A DNA stretch of 64,000 nucleotides, from the NCBI RefSeq assembly GCF_050947875.1, contig NC_134569.1, forward strand, positions 15,287,131 through 15,351,130, read 5' to 3'. The stretch is from Dermacentor variabilis (lineage: Eukaryota > Arthropoda > Arachnida > Ixodida > Ixodidae). Under the pieces are notes generated by a model that saw only the letters and a program-made list of their open reading frames with translations, ran no database searches and was not told the origin of the DNA. This document shows positions 26,069 to 39,259 of the stretch, in pieces (within the stretch, counting starts at the first letter, position 1; each line of letters opens with the position of its first letter). A program made the translations under genes and the position numbers.

Positions 26069-26767
26069 AAACGGCTGTTGTTACATATGAAAAGTGCCGG
26101 AGGAAAATCAGCGTACCGGTAAAATAAAACGTGAACCACGCGCATTTATTTGTCCGTGCGAGCTCTCGGCTGCGATGACAATACTGAACACATGATTAAC
26201 AGCAATCAAGGTCTCTATTGCCTCCACAGAGGAGAGAATAGAGATGTCGATGGGAGAAGGGGAGGTCAGATTGCATTCAAATGGCTAAGAACATTTCACT
26301 GAGATAGAGGTATATAATTTTGACGATGGCAAGAAAGATCTTGCCGACAAGGAGAACCATCTATCTGGAATGTAGTGAAGTATAAGGGGGTCGGAGAAAC
26401 AGAAGAAAAAGGGAGGGCAGTGTGGAATACAATAGCACAATCAGTGACGCATCTAAAGCATGATCCGTGCACTGCATCGAATGCACTCACATGCGAGAGC
26501 ATTACTCGCAGACGAACTTGGTCCACCAGTTACGCAGACAGTACGTGTATACCATCAGCGTAAAGTCAAATCCGAACAAGTTCAACTCAACCGGCGCGAG
26601 TTCTTGCGTTGCTTACGTTAAGTCAGCGTTTGTGTCATTGGTGCGGTTTGGCATCCAACGAGAAGTTCTGGGAGCGCACTGTGCTTCGAAAGCCTCTGTG
26701 CAGTGATTTCACGTCGTGCTCTGAAGGGAGTCATACGTGAGGGGTGTTATTATTTGTGTTAATTTAA

Positions 26768-26770
26768 AGT

Positions 26771-26817
<47 letters not shown>

Positions 26818-26819
26818 TT
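26768..26819. repeat. (TTTA)n microsatellite at a LINE 3' end
   Basis: About thirteen tttatt-type units. On the minus strand this is a TAAA-type tail directly after the CR1/Jockey-like LINE remnant. Confidence 0.95.
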
Positions 26820-27780
26820 ATGTTATCGAGGCCCGAAGGCATCGCAGAGAAGAGTGAAGGTAATTGGTGACATCTTTGAACATCCGAGATGGCAGCGTTG
26901 GCGGCGAGAAGGTGGTTGCAATCGTGGGCAGTTCTTGGAAGAAATAAGTGGGCATTGGTGGGACACCAACATTGTATCGGTGATCGGTGCGGGATAACAC
27001 GTGGGACGGTCAATGGAACAGGTGGCCCTTAAGGATGGGGTTAGTGTATAATATACATCACGATAAAGGCTGAGTCGTACAGTAGTTTGGGGCGAGAAGG
27101 GAATGCTAATAAGCCGAGGTTTTCTTTCGTTCCTGATCCACTAGAGTGGCGAGAGTAAATAGAGAAGAATATTAAAGCGAGCTACTCGGTTCTGAATAAA
27201 TTCAACAGCATCTGTAAGCGTTGCCTGGCTTTCGTCCCAAATTGAGCACGCGTACTGAATTTTCGGCCTGACTTATGTTTTCCAAAGTTGAAGCTTGAGG
27301 GTAACGGTGACAGAAGATAAATTGCGGCGTAGCAAAAGAAGCATGCGATTAGAATTCTTAGTAATATAGTTAACATGCATGTTCCCGGAGAGATTGCGAG
27401 TAATATGGACGCCAAAGTATTTGCAATCTGTCACGAGAGAAAGCTCGTTATTGCTAAGGTTATACGTGAAAGGAACAGTGTGGCTACAAGGGCGAGATGC
27501 ACTCATGCATTTACATTTGTTAGCGTTAAGTTTCGTTAGCCAGCGTAACACCATGAGGAAGCAACGTCAATGTCGGGCTGCAACCAAAAGTCATCAGAGG
27601 GGCTAGTGATTACGTGATACACGACACAGTCATCAACGAATAGTCTGGTAGAAGAGGAGTTCAGGCTCGCGCTAAAGCCCAACATCCAAGTTGGCTCTCG
27701 TACAAATATCGAAAGACAGCATGCCCCACTGCGGCCTAGCCGAGCGTGCACTGTCAGTTGAAGTGTTTTGTCACCTCCTC
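26820..27780 (-). pseudogene. CR1/Jockey-like LINE remnant (end of RT and C-terminal region)
   Basis: Minus-strand frames carry fragments of a non-LTR reverse transcriptase. Near 27625-27700 is SSTRLFVDDCVVYHVI, the RT C motif with Val in place of the usual Ala before Asp-Asp. The next part, 27273..27554 in another frame, reads LTKLNANKCKCMSASR, LVTDCKYFGVHITRNLS and NRMLLLLRRNLS, the region that follows the RT thumb in CR1/Jockey-type elements. Further on KIQYACSIWDE is recognisable. Frameshifts and stops break the frame repeatedly, and the 5' part (endonuclease and RT fingers) is missing. It is a dead 5'-truncated copy ending in the TAAA-type tail. The exact clade is uncertain. Confidence 0.75.
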
Positions 27781-30209
27781 CTATTAAACCGCATCCCTCA
27801 GCTACCGCGCTGACGCTAGCGTCCGCTGGGCGTTACCTTCGTTTGCTATCGCTGTTTTCACGTGAATGAAGGATTTGCTATCTCCTTCTCAGTACCCGAG
27901 TTATCATCAAGCGCTTGTGACTCATTCACCGTTATCATTTGCGCTTCTTTATCTCCAGTAGTGAGCAGGCTTCCAATCAAACGGACACACCGTACATTCG
28001 CTGCAGCTTGGCCTTGTTTCATTTCTCCCAAGACATCGCTTGTCCATATGTGACGTCACATGATGACGACACCTGTACTACAGGACGGAAGCTTGTGAGT
28101 TTTAAAGCGAAGCTTCCTTTGGCGGGGGGGGGGGGGGGGCGCTTCTGACGACCTTCCGGGCGCTGCTGCTGCTGCTGTGGTCTTGCTCGCGCGCGCCGCG
28201 CGGTTTCTTGGAACACCACCAGATGGCGCTCGTGATGGGTTACGAGTCTCTCGATTTTATCCTCCTCTTTTCGTCGCTTGCACTGAGTGGCTGATCCTTG
28301 CGTAAACGGTGGTGTATCATGATGTACTGTGTAATCGCAGCAGTGGATAAGGAGGCGTGCAATGTGAATGACAAGCGCTGTCTCCCTACGTCCCTCTACT
28401 GGAGATAAAAAGAAAGACTGAAAGTTAGAGAACGTAAAATATCATCCTAGGGCCAAAAAAATGGCACAATAGCAAACACGCTATGTGCCATAGATATCAA
28501 TGCGTGCACGACTGGAGCGTGGCAAACCATTTCGCCGACGCTCGAACCGCTCATGCGTGTGCATCACTGCGGGCACAATTAACGCGAAGTCTTTATGGAG
28601 TTATCAGACACCATTTGATCGGCCAACGAACACCAAGGGGCACTTCACTAGCGACTGTGTTGAAAGTGCAGGTCGCAGCCCTTAATTGCCGCCTCGCAAG
28701 GTGACCGGTTCAGACACCTTTGTTACTGGCGCAACCTCATTATGCGGAACACGTCAGTCACGGCGATTAAAAACGACCGTTTACGAGCTCGTTTTAATCA
28801 TTGAGTACTAGCGTATTGAATTTAAAGTAATGTGCGCATTTAATTTTTGTTAAGAACAGAAACGAAATGTTCTCGTTAATGTCTTGTCGACTTTAGCAGT
28901 AGCACCCATCCGATCGGTCGCTCGATCAAGTCAGTCAGTCAGTCGGTCGGTCGGTCGGTCGGTCGGTTGTAGTATAATGCTTTCCCACATCATTTGATTA
29001 AGTTGCAATTTTTTTCTTGTGTGCCTCAGCTTGCAAAATAAGGGCGTGAACCGAAGAGGACACGTGATTGCGTTGCTTGCAGACACCACTCAGACACGAG
29101 CGAGTCAGCTCCTATGCAAATAAACACGATAATGAAGCTCAGGACAACGTGCTACCTTGCCCAGACGGAAGTGCACGCGTAGATTACAGGATTTAAACGC
29201 ACGTGAAGTCTTCCGGCGCCAACTCTCGGTGTCCCTGGAACTATATGCGCAGTTTCTGAATTTGTGAAAAAATTGCACACGTTACAACAGAGTCTGGATA
29301 TTTGCAGCAAGGTTCCTATTACGTTAGGTTATGTTTTAAGCGAGAATAACTTACCCGGTAGCCTGCTTCGTTCACGATGCGCTCACGAGGGCTGCGAAAT
29401 AGATGCTGGCAGCGATTCGTCGTCTTTCAGCTGAATGTTACCGAATGCGTTGGAAACGACACGGTGTGATTCGAAGGCTTTACAGCCGGCTTTTGGTATA
29501 GCATTTGATAGTGTGTGCACGTGTACGACATTGGCTACTGCGGTGCGGCTGAAGAAGGCGTGCGTATGTTCGCATTACTGGTGATCGCATGGATTTATTC
29601 TGAGCTTCTTTTTGGTGGGCTTTCAGCGCCTTTGTCTCATTCACCGTTTTGCTGCACGCGATCTTCTTAGGCACACGGGCGTGCACTTGTGACTCTTGCA
29701 GCGTGGTGCCCTTGAAGGTAAGCTATAGGCTGAGGGGATTTCGCGACCCTCGCAGCTAGCATAACATTTTCCAGTGCCGCCTCTTCTGTTACTCTGTACT
29801 TCCTCGCAGCTCTTGGTTGGAGAATAGGTTAACCATAGTTACAAAGCACGTTCGCAAAGGAACAAGTATTTTGTCTACTTCTTTCATTTTCCGAAAGCTA
29901 TGGCTCCAGTTTAATAATTCCATGCGATCACCAGAAGGGAAATAAGCCACGTATTTCAAGATACGTGCGCCTTCTTCAGACGCACCGCAGTGGTCACTGT
30001 CGTACACGTGCACACGCTATCAAATACTGTAACAGAAGCTCCCAGGTGCCGTATGAGCTCACAAGTCTGGTGGTAAATAAAGAACTCATCATTTAGTGGC
30101 CCGTTAGTTACACACAATGTTGACATTAGTTTTAACGCCTCGTTAATCGGATTATACTATAGGAGAGTGATTTAGAAGTACTGACTGTTATGCGTGTTGG
30201 TAATCCATG
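27781..30209. other. No gene seen; short simple repeats
   Basis: This stretch contains a run of about fourteen G at 28123-28139, a CTG-type run near 28161-28178, and a (GGTC)n tract at 28929-28967. The open frames are short and have no recognisable domain. Confidence 0.6.
28929..28967. repeat. (GGTC)n / (AGTC)n microsatellite
   Basis: Tetranucleotide run cagtcagtcagtcggtcggt continuing as ggtc units. Confidence 0.9.
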
Positions 30210-30309
30210 CTCAAGGAAGAATGGCGCAACCGAACAGGGGCGAGGTCTGATCTGCGCTCGTCCGTGTTTTCTATCTCATCCCTGTTCGTTCGCGCCATTT
30301 ATCCTTGAG
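30210..30309. mobile_element. 100-bp foldback element
   Basis: ctcaaggaagaatggcgcaa, then ccgaacaggg, at the left is mirrored at the right by ccctgttcg then ttcgcgccatttatccttgag. That gives about 29-bp nearly perfect terminal inverted repeats around a 40-bp centre. There is no coding capacity. Confidence 0.75.
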
Positions 30310-32640
30310 AAAGTGAAATCCTGCGTAACACACTTCTTGGAACTTTTTGCACACACTTCTGCATGCATACGTGACAAAGAAGGATCATTTTCTGGTTAGG
30401 GCTCGCGTCATGACTTCGTGCCCCGATGTCGGAAAGAGGGAGAGGAGTACAGAGCGTAGTATTTGCCAAGGCCGCCTGCCGCGTCTCCCCAGTCTGCGGA
30501 GCGGCAGCTCCTGCCTACACGCTGGCCCGAGAGCAAAGCGGTGTGGCAGTGACCGTCGCCTAGGCGGCCAGCCACCGTCTGCACCGTTAATGACTGAATT
30601 ATGCTGTCGCCCCGTAGCTCAGTGGTGGTGACAAACCTCCGGTTTTCATAGGAAGCATACTCGCACACGCTCTATTATTGCCGCCCTTTGGCGACATAAT
30701 GCATCACATCTTGAATCCATATTTCTCGAAACTTCTGCGGTTAGAAGATAACCCCCGTGATGTCATTAATTTAAAAGTTAATTACGGTAAAATAAATAGT
30801 TAACAATTACATTCGCGATTATGGCGCAAATTATGCAGTCGACCGCTGCTACGAAGCTTGAACAGTAAAAAAATATATATATAATTTTGTCTCGAATTCA
30901 GCCTGAGGCACAGGGACACGCGGTACTTTTCGTGCAGTGGCGGTGTCTTCTTCTAATGCACTCATTTCTCACTGTCGTCGCTGCTCAATTCTTTTCCCTC
31001 CCTCGCTTGAAGCCCAGCCAAGTTCCACTGTTCCTGTGTGCACGCCAAGTAGGAAAGGCGTCGAGCAAGCCGACTCTGCAGAGCCCGTTGTGCGGCGAGC
31101 GTTTTTCGCTTCCATGAATGTGCGCTTCCCTCGTCTCCCTTCGTCGCTCGCTCGCAGCCATTCGGTCGCAGGTGTGTCCACAGAGAGCAAAGCACGTGTG
31201 TGCCCTAGCATCTCCGCGTTCGTTGGACCGCCTGTGTGCTATGTCTGAGTAACGTGTTCCCTCTACGTTTATGAGCCTAGCGGTATATCACACCACGAAG
31301 TTCATATCCCCTCTCCGTCGCCTCCTCTATAAGCGGGCGTAGCTAGGATTATACTTCGGATTTTCAGATATGCCTCTTTGGCTTACGAAGGCGAAAGCCT
31401 TAGACGGCTCATTGGACAAAAAAAAAAATACATTGTCCGGCGTTATGGCACCAAAATTCATGGCACCAACATTCATAGGGAGTCGAACCCTCGACTTTTG
31501 ATGGTTGTCGAACCCACTACATGTGGTGTTAACTAAGGCGAATTTAATTAAGACCCACGACTGTTGGTGGGAGTCGAATCTACGACTTTTGGTTAAATTA
31601 GGGGGAATTAAAGGCCATAAATTTCTTTATAAGAAACTGCGAAGCCGAGGCGAAGAAGAAGCGTCAGCACGACCTATGGTGTTAACTAATCCAAATTAAG
31701 ACAGACCTAATTAAGGCGCTCGAACCCACGGTCTTTGGTGGGAGAGAACAAGTAGTAGGAAGTAACAAGGCATTAGAATGAAAAGGTCAAGTAATGTAAT
31801 GAACGTCTCCCAAGCGGGCAGGATTTCGCATTAATTTTCTTTAACTTAAGCTAAAGCGACTGTCAACATTTCTTCGGTCAACTGCATTAAATTTTCCGCG
31901 TCCCGGTTGTACTTTCCAAAGCGTTTCTTCGGTTTTACGCTACAAATTACTCCCTTCTTTGTCGACATTTGTACTCGATGGTCTTCGTATTTTTTTGATG
32001 GGCATCACTAGAGCCACCCATAGAGACCGTGTTGTTAAAACCATGGCGTCCAGCTAGAGGACGGCACCAAAGCGCCCATTGTACAGGCTGTTAGATCATG
32101 CTGCGTCTGGGCAGGACTTCAGCGAGAGATTCAGATCCATTCATCACTTTAGGTTTTGAGTGACAAAGTTGTCTTCGCAAAGTAATAACACAACGCACGT
32201 TATTGGTGCGCGACATGGAGCGACACAGTCGCACATTCACGCTTGCTTGTTATTGCAGAACCCAAAAATTGTGTGCCTGCTGGCCTCGCCGCGTAATTGG
32301 AAGTCGCAGAGAAGGGAACGCGTATAGTAGAGGAGTATTAGGCCGGACATTTACAAAGTACTTCAACGTGTGAACGGCAAACTTGCCGCAGGTGCTTCGC
32401 ATACGACCCCTGTCTTTACGCCGGTGCGCTGTTCAAATACCAAAATATTATCGTGCTGCTGAGGCTTTGATGTTAACGACCCAATGCTATACACGTGAGA
32501 TGTGAGAGAGGAGACATATCCGGACCGACTAAAACAGTTTCCGGTTCTCGGACGTGGGCCAAGGCTTCAGTGCACGGTCGTTTTAAAGCGAATAGCTTTC
32601 ATTGCCTCTTTCGCCCGTTTTTCGGGGTTGGTCGGTGGTC
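30310..32640. other. No gene seen; contains a degenerate repeat block
   Basis: Short frames only. A tRNA-like fragment (ccccgtagctcagtggtggt at about 30610) lacks a box B. The block at 31441..31740 is described separately. Confidence 0.5.
31441..31740. repeat. Degenerate tandem repeat with gagtcgaaccc / cgacttttgg words
   Basis: The phrases gggagtcgaaccctcgactt, ggtggtgttaactaaggcg-like text and ggtgggagtcgaatctacga recur at irregular spacing with aattaag linkers. The units are diverged. The gtcgaaccc core resembles a pol III box B, but no box A accompanies it. Confidence 0.55.
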
Positions 32641-32676
32641 GGTGGCAGGACTCGCCAAGGAACACGTTCGTTCGTT

Positions 32677-32679
32677 TGT

Positions 32680-32763
<84 letters not shown>

Positions 32764-32765
32764 TT
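32677..32765. repeat. (CTTT)n microsatellite
   Basis: About twenty-two ctttctttcttt units followed by gttcgttcgttc. The Phe/Leu/Ser- or Lys/Glu-rich frames here are artefacts of it. Confidence 0.97.
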
Positions 32766-35700
32766 GTTCGTTCGTTCGTTCGTTCTATTCGCTTAATTGG
32801 CAATCATCGACGATGTTTCTATACGCTACTTTCATTAAACATTTTTCGTCCATATCGGAAGGCGGACGTTGTCCCAAAGGTTCGAACAAGTGACCTCGTG
32901 AGCTATGTGTTCTGCCAAATTCACTGATCTGCAGCTCGGCTAAGCCGATTCTAAGTTTCGCTTCGCAACTGCTATGAAAACAGAGGCAACACGCCGATCA
33001 GCATAATTACATTAATGATATCTGTGCGTTGGCTACGTAGCGCAAAAAATAAAAATAAAGCAAGAACGACACGAAAAACTAAACAAAGATATCTTTGTGC
33101 ATTGCTCTCGTCTCTATTGCACACCATTGTCCGACGCGTTGTCCGGTCATGAACGCCTAACATCTGTCGTCCAAACTCGCCTTCTTATTTCCTCCGCGTG
33201 GACCACAGAGCCTCCGTTCAATGCGGGGTCTGCAATTTTTCAAAGCCGCAGCGGGTCGACGGCTATACAATAGAAGCAACCCGCGCGTCCCGCAGCGGAA
33301 CCCCCGAATCAGCCGCATCTCTGAGGGTCATCATTGCGCGACGGACAGGAGCTGACTAACCGAGGAGAGCAGTTGCAGTAGAACAAGCACAAAACAAGGA
33401 TCAGCGGCGGTAATAGCACAGGCACGCGCGCCTCGGACTCACCGTCCGCCCGTGGTCGACGGCTTCTCGAAGAAGGGGGAAGCCAGCACCGTGGTCAACC
33501 CGCCACACTTATAATGACAGCTTAGCGCACCACGCGGTCTGCAAGCCTCGGAATAGCCGCTGTGTTCACGGATCCAGCCGTCAACGACCCGTGAGTGAAC
33601 AGAATTGTAAAGCCCGTCGACAACGAGCACGCATGCATGCATCGTGACTGTGCTGGCGGCGCGTCCGCGTGAGGTTGCTCCCGAAGTGCTCCCACGGTTT
33701 CGCTCGCCGCGATCGGTCACCAGCAGCTCGCATATACGCTTGACCAGTCCGTGCGCTGTCCGGAAAAAAATGACTCACTTGCCACGGGCGAGTTGACTGC
33801 AAGCTGCATCTTATAACCAAGCCAGACGTCTTACACGCAGTATGACGAGGACTCGAATTTGTTATTAGCTTCTGCCGCTGAGTATCGAGGAGGCCACGTG
33901 GTATTTACTGCATGAAACTTCAAGGCCTCGAGACTGGAAATCCGGAGTTGATCGCTCGTCGTCGCCGCCTTGTTCGGGCTTTGTTTTTCACCGCGGAGTT
34001 CCACGAACCGGTATTGCGGCCGGCGTCTATTTTCTGCCAAAGTGCGTCGCGTTTTCGACACTATCGAGGAGGCTTTGGTTTCCTTGACCGCCTTTCTGGT
34101 CAATGGCGAGTTGGGCCGAAGGTGTCACGAAACCAACGTGTTTTCTAATTGAAGAAGAAATTAAGTCACGTCTTGATTTACAACTACGAACGCTGGGGAT
34201 TCCACGATCGAAACGTGGCCATAGACCGCTTGGAAGTGCCTGAGGGCCATCGAGCATCGAAGTTGTCTTCCTTACAGAAATCGGCCGCGCTTAATTGTGT
34301 CGCGCGTGCGCTCTTTTCGTCGTTTCTGATGGCCGCAACCGCGTCGCGCTTCATCCGGTTTGTAGCAATGCGCGCATTCGATCAGCGGGTTTAGCTCCCC
34401 GGTCCGAGGCGAACGTTCGTTGTCAGCATATCCTGCGGAACCCTGCACAGCCCGCCGGCAAGCGGCGATGTCGCGCGTCGCAGTCACAGCTCGTGCTGTC
34501 ACCCTTCCGCTCGGTCGCGGAAGAAACAGCGCTGCTGTTCTGACGCTCTTCGCGAGGCGCTCTATAATCAGCGCGCGGATGATTCAGAAAAAAGTGCGCG
34601 CGTTGGGCAACAATTTTTGTTCAAATGCGCTTTATGGACCATAGAAACGCAGATACATTCGACTTGTACTGCACAAATTTGCCGGTCCAACTGAACAAAC
34701 GTCGTGTCAGGATGGCTCGACTCGCATGCAAAGGATAAGTTGACTGAGCCCGACCCGTATGACAACTCACGCTGGCAAACTTGGCCGGGTGGGGCCCGTG
34801 GCTGCTGGTAAGTGAGGCGGGCGGACAGAGAGCAAGTTGGTTCCGTTCGCGTGCACTCGGAGCTCGTGCAGATGGCTCCAGGTTTTGCAACCCGATAAAA
34901 ATAAATAAAAAAGACCAACAATCCAGGAGATTTGAAGGCGGGGCAGTTCCTCGCCTTGCATGGTCGCAAAGTCGTGAAACACGCGGCACGTTCAACCGCG
35001 CTAGGCGCCATTGATGCGGCACCCTAGATAGCCGTGCATTGTGGCGAGGTGGAGGAGTGGGGTGCGGGGTGTTTCCCCACGCAGCCGCGCATTGCACACC
35101 TTTGCACACTGGGTCGTTCATCGGGGATCTTTTCCTCTTGCCGTAACGACAGACGCCGATCGTAACGTGTGCCTTTCCAGGGAGCAAAACCCATGGCGCA
35201 CGTTGCACGGCGCGGCGCCGGTCCTGCCTCCACGCATGTGTCGGATGTTTATACCGCGGCGACCTGAAGTCGCGCGTCCGTTTCCCAGCGGCTGAAGAAG
35301 GCTCGTTTCCGGCCTCCGGCGAAAACTCCCGGCTGCACCCAGAAAGCTAGTGTCACCGGTGCGCTCTTTGCACACTGGCACACCTCACTTTCCCGCTCTT
35401 TGCTCCGCTTTGACTTTTCCGCGCCATATCTGCTGCATGCATGGTGCCTTTGTTTTCCGTCATTCTGTGCTGCAGTGCGGATTCATCGCTACAGCTACAG
35501 GCTTAATTTGGCCACACTGAAGCGCACGTATGTAGCTCAGACTCATTCATTCGTAAGGCACCACAGAAAGACACGAACGAGGAATAAGACCACAAACGCA
35601 GGTGTCGTTCCGTGTGCGTGTCTTTCTATGGTGCCGTTTCGAGGAAATGAATGACAATGACGCTTATTTTCGCATCAGTACAGTGTAATAATAGAAAGGA

Positions 35701-36040
35701 GCGTGCGGAAAAAGCTGTCATTTCGACAGCTTGACGAAGCCGCAGGCCCCCGCATTGGCGATTACAGCAACAACAAACACAATCTGTTTATAACTTTTGA
35801 AAAATTATGCAGACAAGTTACGCAAATAACAAAAGAAAGTTCTGTAGCAGAATGCAAACTTACACAATCTTACAGGTATACATGATATATAAACATGTAT
35901 TCCTACACAGACAAATGCAATCTTCTTAGAGATGCAAAAAAAAAAAAAAAAACCCCGAGGTGTACATAATTATGCAAATATTTTTCTGCTAGATGCAGCG
36001 CAAGAACGAACAAAGGAAACATACTGCTCTTGTCCAAAAA
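32766..36040. other. No gene seen
   Basis: GC-richer patches at 33.4-34.5 and 34.6-35.4 kb have open frames on both strands without recognisable domains. A short imperfect hairpin lies at 35558-35637 (gcaccacagaaagacac against gtgtctttctatggtgc). A poly-A run lies at 35936-35952. Confidence 0.5.
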
Positions 36041-36074
36041 AGGCTACATACCAAAAAATATTCTTTTATTTTTG

Positions 36075-37210
36075 TTAAAAAAAGTCAGAAAGAAAACATC
36101 TAGAAAATTCGTCTAGCTTTAAGTTGAAATAACTACGAATAGCTTTAAAGGTAGTGTTCTCCAGTTGAATCGCTTCGCTGTGTAATCTATTTAGTAATTT
36201 TGGTAGTTTATTACGAAGCGTCTGTTGTCCATATTTAGTTCTTACTGTCAGTACTTTCCAGCATTCCTTTTCGCGTATTGCATGTATAGTGATATTGTTT
36301 TCTAACTTGGCAAGTTGCTTAAGAAAACTCGATCCAGTGTTTAACTCTTGCTTATAAGCTCTACACAGTCGATAATCGTACATTGTTTCGATTGTCATAA
36401 CTTTAAATTTTACAAAAAAATGCGAGTGTATGAAGGTAACCAGGGACATTTTCAATTACTCGTAGGAACTTTTCTTGCAAGACATGAATGTTGTGCAGAT
36501 TTTCTTGAGTGGTAGTAGCCCAAAATGAATGGCACTAATTAAGCCAAGATTGAAACAAACGGTTAAAAATCATCATCAGAACTTTCTGTGGCAGTATACA
36601 GCGATTACGACAAACAATACCAATTACCTGTGACAGTTTTACTGCTAAACAATCGACATGTGTATCCAAGGATAAGGTTTCTTGAACGACGACACCCAAT
36701 GTTTTAAAGCTGGGTACAGAAATGGTAGGAGGAGAATTTAGTAGTATGGGTTTATTCACGACAACGTCTTTATTTTTACTGCGAAATATCGTAGCTTTAG
36801 CTTTTTTTATTTTGTCTAAAACTATGCTGACATGTCCATTAATATAATTTATGTAAGGTTATATTGGCTTGATGAATTAATTCATCAACTGAATTTCCTA
36901 TTAAATAGATGCTGGTGTCATCAGCGTATGTTACATAATTTGCCGCAGAGTTTATATTGATAGCGCCATTAATGTAAATATTAAAAAGAAAAGGGCCCAT
37001 GATGCTCCCTTGTGGCACGCTACAAGTTACAGCAAGCAGACTAGACAGACCTTGATCTATGTCCACTGTCTGGACACGGTACTGTAGGTAGGATTTAATC
37101 AGGTGTGCAGCTTTGCCGCGGTAGCCATAACGTAAAAGTTTCTCGATTAGAAGATAATGGTTTATATGGTCAAAAGCTTTGTACCTTAGAACCCGTACTG
37201 ATTTGCCCAA
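36075..37210 (-). pseudogene. CR1/Jockey-like LINE fragment (RT palm to 3' end)
   Basis: Three minus-strand blocks follow each other in element order. Block 36839..37210 has KAFDHINHYLLIEKLL (RT motif A), SVPQGSIMGPFLFNIYIN (motif B) and YADDTSIY (motif C, intact). Block 36535..36759 has PSFKTLGVVVQETLSLDTHVD and KLSQVIGIVCRNRCILP, the post-RT region. Block 36075..36455 is the C-terminal region, ending in a Phe- and Lys-rich tail. Frame breaks separate the blocks, and the endonuclease and RT fingers are absent, so this is a 5'-truncated, decayed copy. I assign it to the CR1/Jockey group by motif style only. Confidence 0.75.
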
Positions 37211-37224
37211 CTGTCGGCTATACT

Positions 37225-37400
37225 TAGTTTAGTCTATAGCACCATGTCGTGGGTTCGCGCACCGGCTACCGCCGCGGCATTCCGACAGGAGGTGAAATGC
37301 AAAACCGCTCGCGTGCCGTACGTGCTTAACCGATGTGGTTAAAAGCACGGCACCGAGAACCCGATGTGGTCCAGTGTATCCTTCCGATCCGTCAGCTGCT
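37225..37400 (+). mobile_element. tRNA-derived SINE-like fragment
   Basis: gtcgtgggttcgcgcacc, then gccgcggcattccgacagga, then ggtgaaatgcaaaa parallels the head and body of the SINE at 3461..3683 read in the opposite direction. It is diverged. Confidence 0.45.
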
Positions 37401-38224
37401 CTGTCCCGTGAAGCCCGGCCAGTTGGCTTTAATGTACACAGCTGAGATGAAACGTCGACGCCAGGAAAAAGGAAGGTTTCGGGCTTTACACGTGTAACTC
37501 TGTGCGTGCACGGGCCTCTTATTGAAGAGGGGCTGTCGTCGTTGCGCAACGACAGTTCCACGTGACTGCGAATTCTACAGTGCGGGCCAGATACGACGTA
37601 CGCACTTTAGACGAGGAGAAATAAAAAGGAGACCGCATCTGACAGGAATAGTGAAAGGCCGGAACGGTACGGCCAAGTAAAAGTTGGTGGCCTATGATAC
37701 TACGCAGTGGTCGGGCGCATGTCTTTATCTTTTGATGGCTAGGCTAAACACGATCCCACCTTTCGTCGAAACTGCACCGACACATTGAGGGGAAGCGTGA
37801 GAATTTCACGCACACGCTGCGAGCAGGACTTCCCGCATCCCCGTCAGTATACGTGGAGCGCGACGGACTTGTGTCACCCGTCGCGCAGCCACGACGCTCG
37901 ACCAGTCTTCTCCCGCCACAACTTCCCCTGAGTGCGTGCGCGTCGTGTCATTTTCGATGCGCCCGAGAACACGTCTGGAGTGAACACCCCGAAAGCGGCC
38001 TTCCCCAAGGTAGCGCTTTTAGGATGACTTGTGTGATTCCGCACGCGCACCTTAGTTGTTCCACTCGTTGATCTTGTCGCAGTATCTGTTTTTATTGCTT
38101 ACCACCAGAGGCGAAACGGGGTGCCGGACGAAATTAAAAAAAAAGTGACGGCTTATCTTTTTTAAGCGAAAAAAAAAGAAACAAAAGAAAGAAGAGAAAA
38201 AGAGAAAGAAAGAAAAAAGCGGTA
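37401..38224. other. No gene seen
   Basis: Short frames only. The far end is an A/G-rich, low-complexity tract (38160-38220). Confidence 0.5.
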
Positions 38225-39259
38225 CACTTTTAAACAAATGCACACCTTTTGGGGTGTGTATTTGCCACACAACGATAATCGTCATCTGTCTTGCTTGCGT
38301 TTCCTATCTAGCTTCTTTCCTGTCGAGAATGCTCCGTCATACTGATAACGCTCATGCCGTTCGTTACTGGAAAGTACCGGGCTCGCAGCGTTAAAGAAAG
38401 GAAATGCGGACAAGACAGATGACGGTTATCGTTGTGTGACAAGATACAATCTAAAGAGTGTAATTTTGCTTACAGTCCACACTCTAAAAAAAGTTTGCAC
38501 CCTTTGGGGTGTATATCTGCCACAGAACGATAATCGTCATCTGACTTGATGCGTTTCCTTTCTTTAACGCTGCGAGCCCGGTACTTTCCAGTAACGAACT
38601 GCATGCGCGTTATCAGCACGACATAGCATTAGTAGCGGGCGAGGCGTTTTCAAGAAAGGAAACGCGCCAAGGCAGATGACGATTATCGTTCTGTGACAGT
38701 TCTACACCCCAAAGGGTGCAAACGTTTTTTAGAGTGTACACTCTTAAAACGGTTGCACCCTTTGGGGTGTATATTTGTCCTACAACAATAATCGTCATCT
38801 GCCTTGCTTGCGTTTCCTTTCTTGAAACTCGGCGCTCGCTACTTTCCTGTCGAGAATGCTGCGTCACACTGATAACGCGCATGCCGTTCGTGACTGGGAA
38901 GTACCAGGCTCGCAGCGTTAAAGAAACGCGGGCAAGACAGATGACGATTATTGTTGTGGGACAAGATACACCCCAAAGGGTGTAACTTCTCTAAGAGTGT
39001 AAGAAATATTTACACCCTTTGAGTCGTTTCTTGCCACACAACGATAAACGTCATCTGTCTTGTCCGCATTTCCTTTCACGCTGCGAGCCCGGTACTTCCC
39101 AGTAACGAACGGCATGCGCGTTATCAGCATGACGTAGCATTGCCGACAGGAAAGTAGCGGGTGCGGCGTTTTCAAGAAAGGAAACGCAAGCAAGGCAGAT
39201 GGCGATTATCGTTGTGTGGCAGAGATACAACCCAAAGGGTGTAAACTTTCTTTAGAGTG
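38225..39259. repeat. Head-to-tail array of four MITE copies joined at TA dinucleotides
   Basis: Units run about 38225-38476, 38480-38737, 38740-38999 and 39002-39259, each close to 258 bp. Each begins near acactctta/acactttta, continues caccctttggggtgt and acgataatcgtcatct, then carries ctgcgagcccggtact and gttatcagcatgac-type words. Each closes with the mirror (acgattatcgttgtgtg, then caaagggtgt, ending agagtg). The junctions after units 2, 3 and 4 are TA shared by neighbours (38738-38739, 39000-39001, 39260-39261). The family is the same as the single copy at 25324..25581. No transposase is present. Confidence 0.8.

Noticed and set aside
30605..30650. tRNA-like ccccgtagctcagtggtggt
   Set aside because: Only a box-A-like word is present, with no box B or stem.
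32495..32927. Open frames rich in Phe-Leu-Ser or Lys-Glu-Arg
   Set aside because: They are translations of the (CTTT)n microsatellite.
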